From contig NZ_DDOV01000061.1 in NCBI RefSeq assembly GCF_002341865.1, positions 1-40,192 of the forward strand: DNA of 40,192 nucleotides, in the 5' to 3' direction. Numbering within the stretch: the first letter of the stretch is position 1; the number at the start of each line of letters is the position of its first letter. A program made the translations under genes and the position numbers. A model generated the notes under the pieces. The model ran no database searches and had not been told where the DNA came from. It saw only the letters and a program-made list of their open reading frames with translations. Positions 38,946-40,192 of this stretch are shown piece by piece. This DNA is from Clostridium sp. UBA2485. Lineage in GTDB: Bacteria > Bacillota > Clostridia > Clostridiales > Clostridiaceae.

Positions 38946-39057
38946 AAGTCATGGGGTTATCTATACTCTGTAACTTTTTATATTCTATATTATAGAAATA
39001 AGAGGTCGTGGATAACTTGGTTTTTAGCCAAGAAATATCTATGACTTTTTTATTTTA
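38946..39057 (+). ncRNA. Branched RNA structure ending in a terminator
   Basis: A closing helix AAGTCAT (38946-38952) with ATGACTT (39041-39047) encloses GTTATC (38956-38961) with GATAAC (39011-39016), which itself holds TTCTAT/ATAGAA (38983-38997), and a separate TTGG/CCAA hairpin (39017-39031). TTTTTTATTTT follows directly. This is a three-way-junction-like fold with an intrinsic terminator, at the end of the small-peptide transcript and upstream of the M16 peptidase gene. It matches no riboswitch class I know. Confidence 0.5.
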
Positions 39058-39237
39058 GACAAATAAAGGAAAGTGATGGATTAAAAATGGATATATATTT
39101 TGGGACAGGTCGACAAGTACCGCTGAGTGGTTATATCAATAGGTTTTGGTGACAGAGATAAGACAAAATAGACGATTCATACTGATTCATTATTTCCTTC
39201 AATGTGTCTTAATATATAAGTTGGGGGGGCGATTGAT
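39058..39237 (+). other. Unexplained leader before the M16 peptidase gene
   Basis: No ORF of note. It holds a direct repeat GATTCAT, ACT, GATTCAT (about 39172-39188) and a possible stem TAAGACA/TGTCTTA (about 39153 and 39205). No promoter as good as the one at 38786 was found, so the peptidase may partly depend on readthrough. Confidence 0.35.
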
Positions 39238-40192
39238 ATGCAATTTAAAATTAATGAAATGCATCATGGTTTTAAGTTATTAGAACAGGAAAAGATTGAT
39301 GAAATTCAATCAGTAGCTAGAGTGTTTGAACATATTAAAAGTGGGGCAAGACTTTTACATTTAGAAAATGAAGATGATAATAAATTATTTTCTATTGGAT
39401 TTAGGACAACTCCTACGGATAGTACAGGAGTAGCACATATTTTAGAGCATTCTGTACTTTGTGGCTCAAGAAAGTTTAAAACTAAGGACCCTTTTAGTGA
39501 CATGCTTAAGAGCTCCTTAAAGACTTTTTTAGATGCTATGACTTATACAGATAAGACTATTTATCCTGTTTCAAGTAGAAATCATAAGGATTTTATGAAT
39601 TTAATGGATGTGTATTTAGATGCAGCTTTATATCCTAGAATATATGAAAACCATGAAATATTACGTCAAGAAGGTTGGAGATATGAAGTTGATCCAAAAA
39701 CAAATAAGTTATCTTACAAAGGTGTAGTATATAGTGAAATGCAAGGGGCACTGTCTTCTCCAGAGGAAGTGATTTGTAGTGACATATATAGTTCACTATT
39801 TCCAAATACTACTTATGCTTTTGTTTCAGGTGGAGACCCAGAAGAAATACCTAACCTTAATCAAGAGGATTTTGAAAAGTTTCACAGCAAATTTTATCAT
39901 CCATCTAATAGCTATATTTTCTTGTACGGAGATCAAAACTTGGAACAATGCTTAAAATTTATAAATGATGAGTATCTTCAGGGGTTCGATAGAATAGAAA
40001 TACCTTCTTATATAGAAAATGTAGAAGCTTTTAAATCTATGGTAGAAAAGACATCACAGTATTCTATCAGTGAAGATGAAGAGGAAAAAAATAAAGCTTT
40101 CTTAGCTCTAAGTTTTGCCTTTGAGGAAACAAGTGATGCTAAGGCATATTTAACTAATGAAATACTTTATAATATGCTTATTGAATCTTCTT
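39238..40192 (+). CDS. M16C-family metallopeptidase (PreP/Cym1-like), 5' part
   Basis: The reading frame is open from the ATG at 39238 to the window end (318 residues; the full family is about 970). It shows the inverted zinc motif HILEH (H67, E70, H71) followed by SVLCGSRKF, then FLDAMTYTDKTIYPVSSRN and GVVYSEMQGALSSPEEV, all typical of the presequence-protease/insulinase group. Such enzymes degrade peptides of limited length in a closed chamber. The ribosome-binding site is an unusual run of seven G (39222-39228 region) about 9 nt before the ATG. It runs off the window and is not truncated as far as visible. Confidence 0.92.
   Translation, partial: MQFKINEMHHGFKLLEQEKIDEIQSVARVFEHIKSGARLLHLENEDDNKLFSIGFRTTPTDSTGVAHILEHSVLCGSRKFKTKDPFSDMLKSSLKTFLDAMTYTDKTIYPVSSRNHKDFMNLMDVYLDAALYPRIYENHEILRQEGWRYEVDPKTNKLSYKGVVYSEMQGALSSPEEVICSDIYSSLFPNTTYAFVSGGDPEEIPNLNQEDFEKFHSKFYHPSNSYIFLYGDQNLEQCLKFINDEYLQGFDRIEIPSYIENVEAFKSMVEKTSQYSISEDEEEKNKAFLALSFAFEETSDAKAYLTNEILYNMLIESS

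Noticed and set aside
39058..39237. T-box or other known riboswitch upstream of the M16 peptidase (contains GTACCGC near 39116)
   Set aside because: No T-box GGTGGTACCGCG antiterminator word, no specifier stem, and no match to other classes I could recall.
1..40192. CRISPR array, prophage or integrative element
   Set aside because: No regularly spaced identical repeats with unique spacers, no integrase, capsid or replication genes; the repeats seen are hairpin elements and local duplications.

Overview
The window is AT-rich DNA from an endospore-forming member of the Firmicutes, most likely Clostridium in the strict sense. The evidence is a spoVA-type operon, strong AGGAGG ribosome-binding sites, many short hairpin terminators, a guanine riboswitch, a CD3324-family protein and a KUP transporter, all within AT-rich Clostridium-like coding sequence. 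The species cannot be named from the sequence alone. No tRNA, rRNA, CRISPR array, integrase or transposase was seen.

Layout. 1-3.7 kb: a leftward spore germination/heat-resistance operon (DUF1657, DUF421-DUF1657, SpoVAC, SpoVAD, SpoVAEb) with a divergent DUF1657 gene; this is the gene content of the Bacillus spoVA-2mob type. 4.2-8.7 kb: a MerR-family regulator divergent from a heterodimeric ABC exporter, with a 19-bp-spacer promoter between them. 8.7-10.1 kb: a gene-poor stretch with decayed coding traces, one RadC-like. 10.1-12 kb: kup. 12.5-17.2 kb: a GNAT acetyltransferase, then an operon of exported protein, CcdA, TlpA-like thioredoxin, response regulator and sensor kinase. 17.9-20.4 kb: metallo-beta-lactamase-fold protein, Vat/CatB-type acetyltransferase, cytidine/blasticidin-type deaminase, then a CD3324-family gene behind an 8-codon leader ORF and two mutually exclusive hairpins. 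20.7-25.0 kb: a 1432-residue DUF11 tandem-repeat protein with a Cys-rich tail and no signal peptide. 25-28.7 kb: gene debris, a GNAT protein, a WYL regulator and a divergent RibD-C/DHFR-like protein. 28.9-30.7 kb: guanine riboswitch, NCS2 permease, phosphoribosyltransferase. 31.2-33.8 kb: QueG-like Fe-S protein, MJ0301-like metallo-hydrolase, ArsR regulator. 34.2-38.5 kb: Cthe_2159-like lipoprotein, a GNAT protein, DUF4956 and VTC-domain proteins. 38.8-39.1 kb: a self-contained short transcription unit with a 23-codon ORF and a branched terminator. 39.2 kb to the end: the 5' part of an M16C metallopeptidase gene.

Genes that appear to work together: the spoVA set (Ca-dipicolinate movement in the spore); MerR with its ABC pair (induced efflux); CcdA with TlpA-like protein and the two-component system (extracytoplasmic thiol redox, probably self-regulated); riboswitch, NCS2 and phosphoribosyltransferase (purine salvage); DUF4956 with VTC and probably the Cthe_2159-like lipoprotein, which share a candidate 11-bp-period operator.

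The points most worth following are the leader-ORF attenuator at 20.0 kb, the Cys-bearing repeat protein, the small peptide/structured RNA unit at 38.8 kb, a family of modular hairpin elements present at least three or four times in both orientations, and several local duplications (a 96-bp direct repeat around the repeat protein, near-identical terminators around the redox block, and a duplicated arsR tail).
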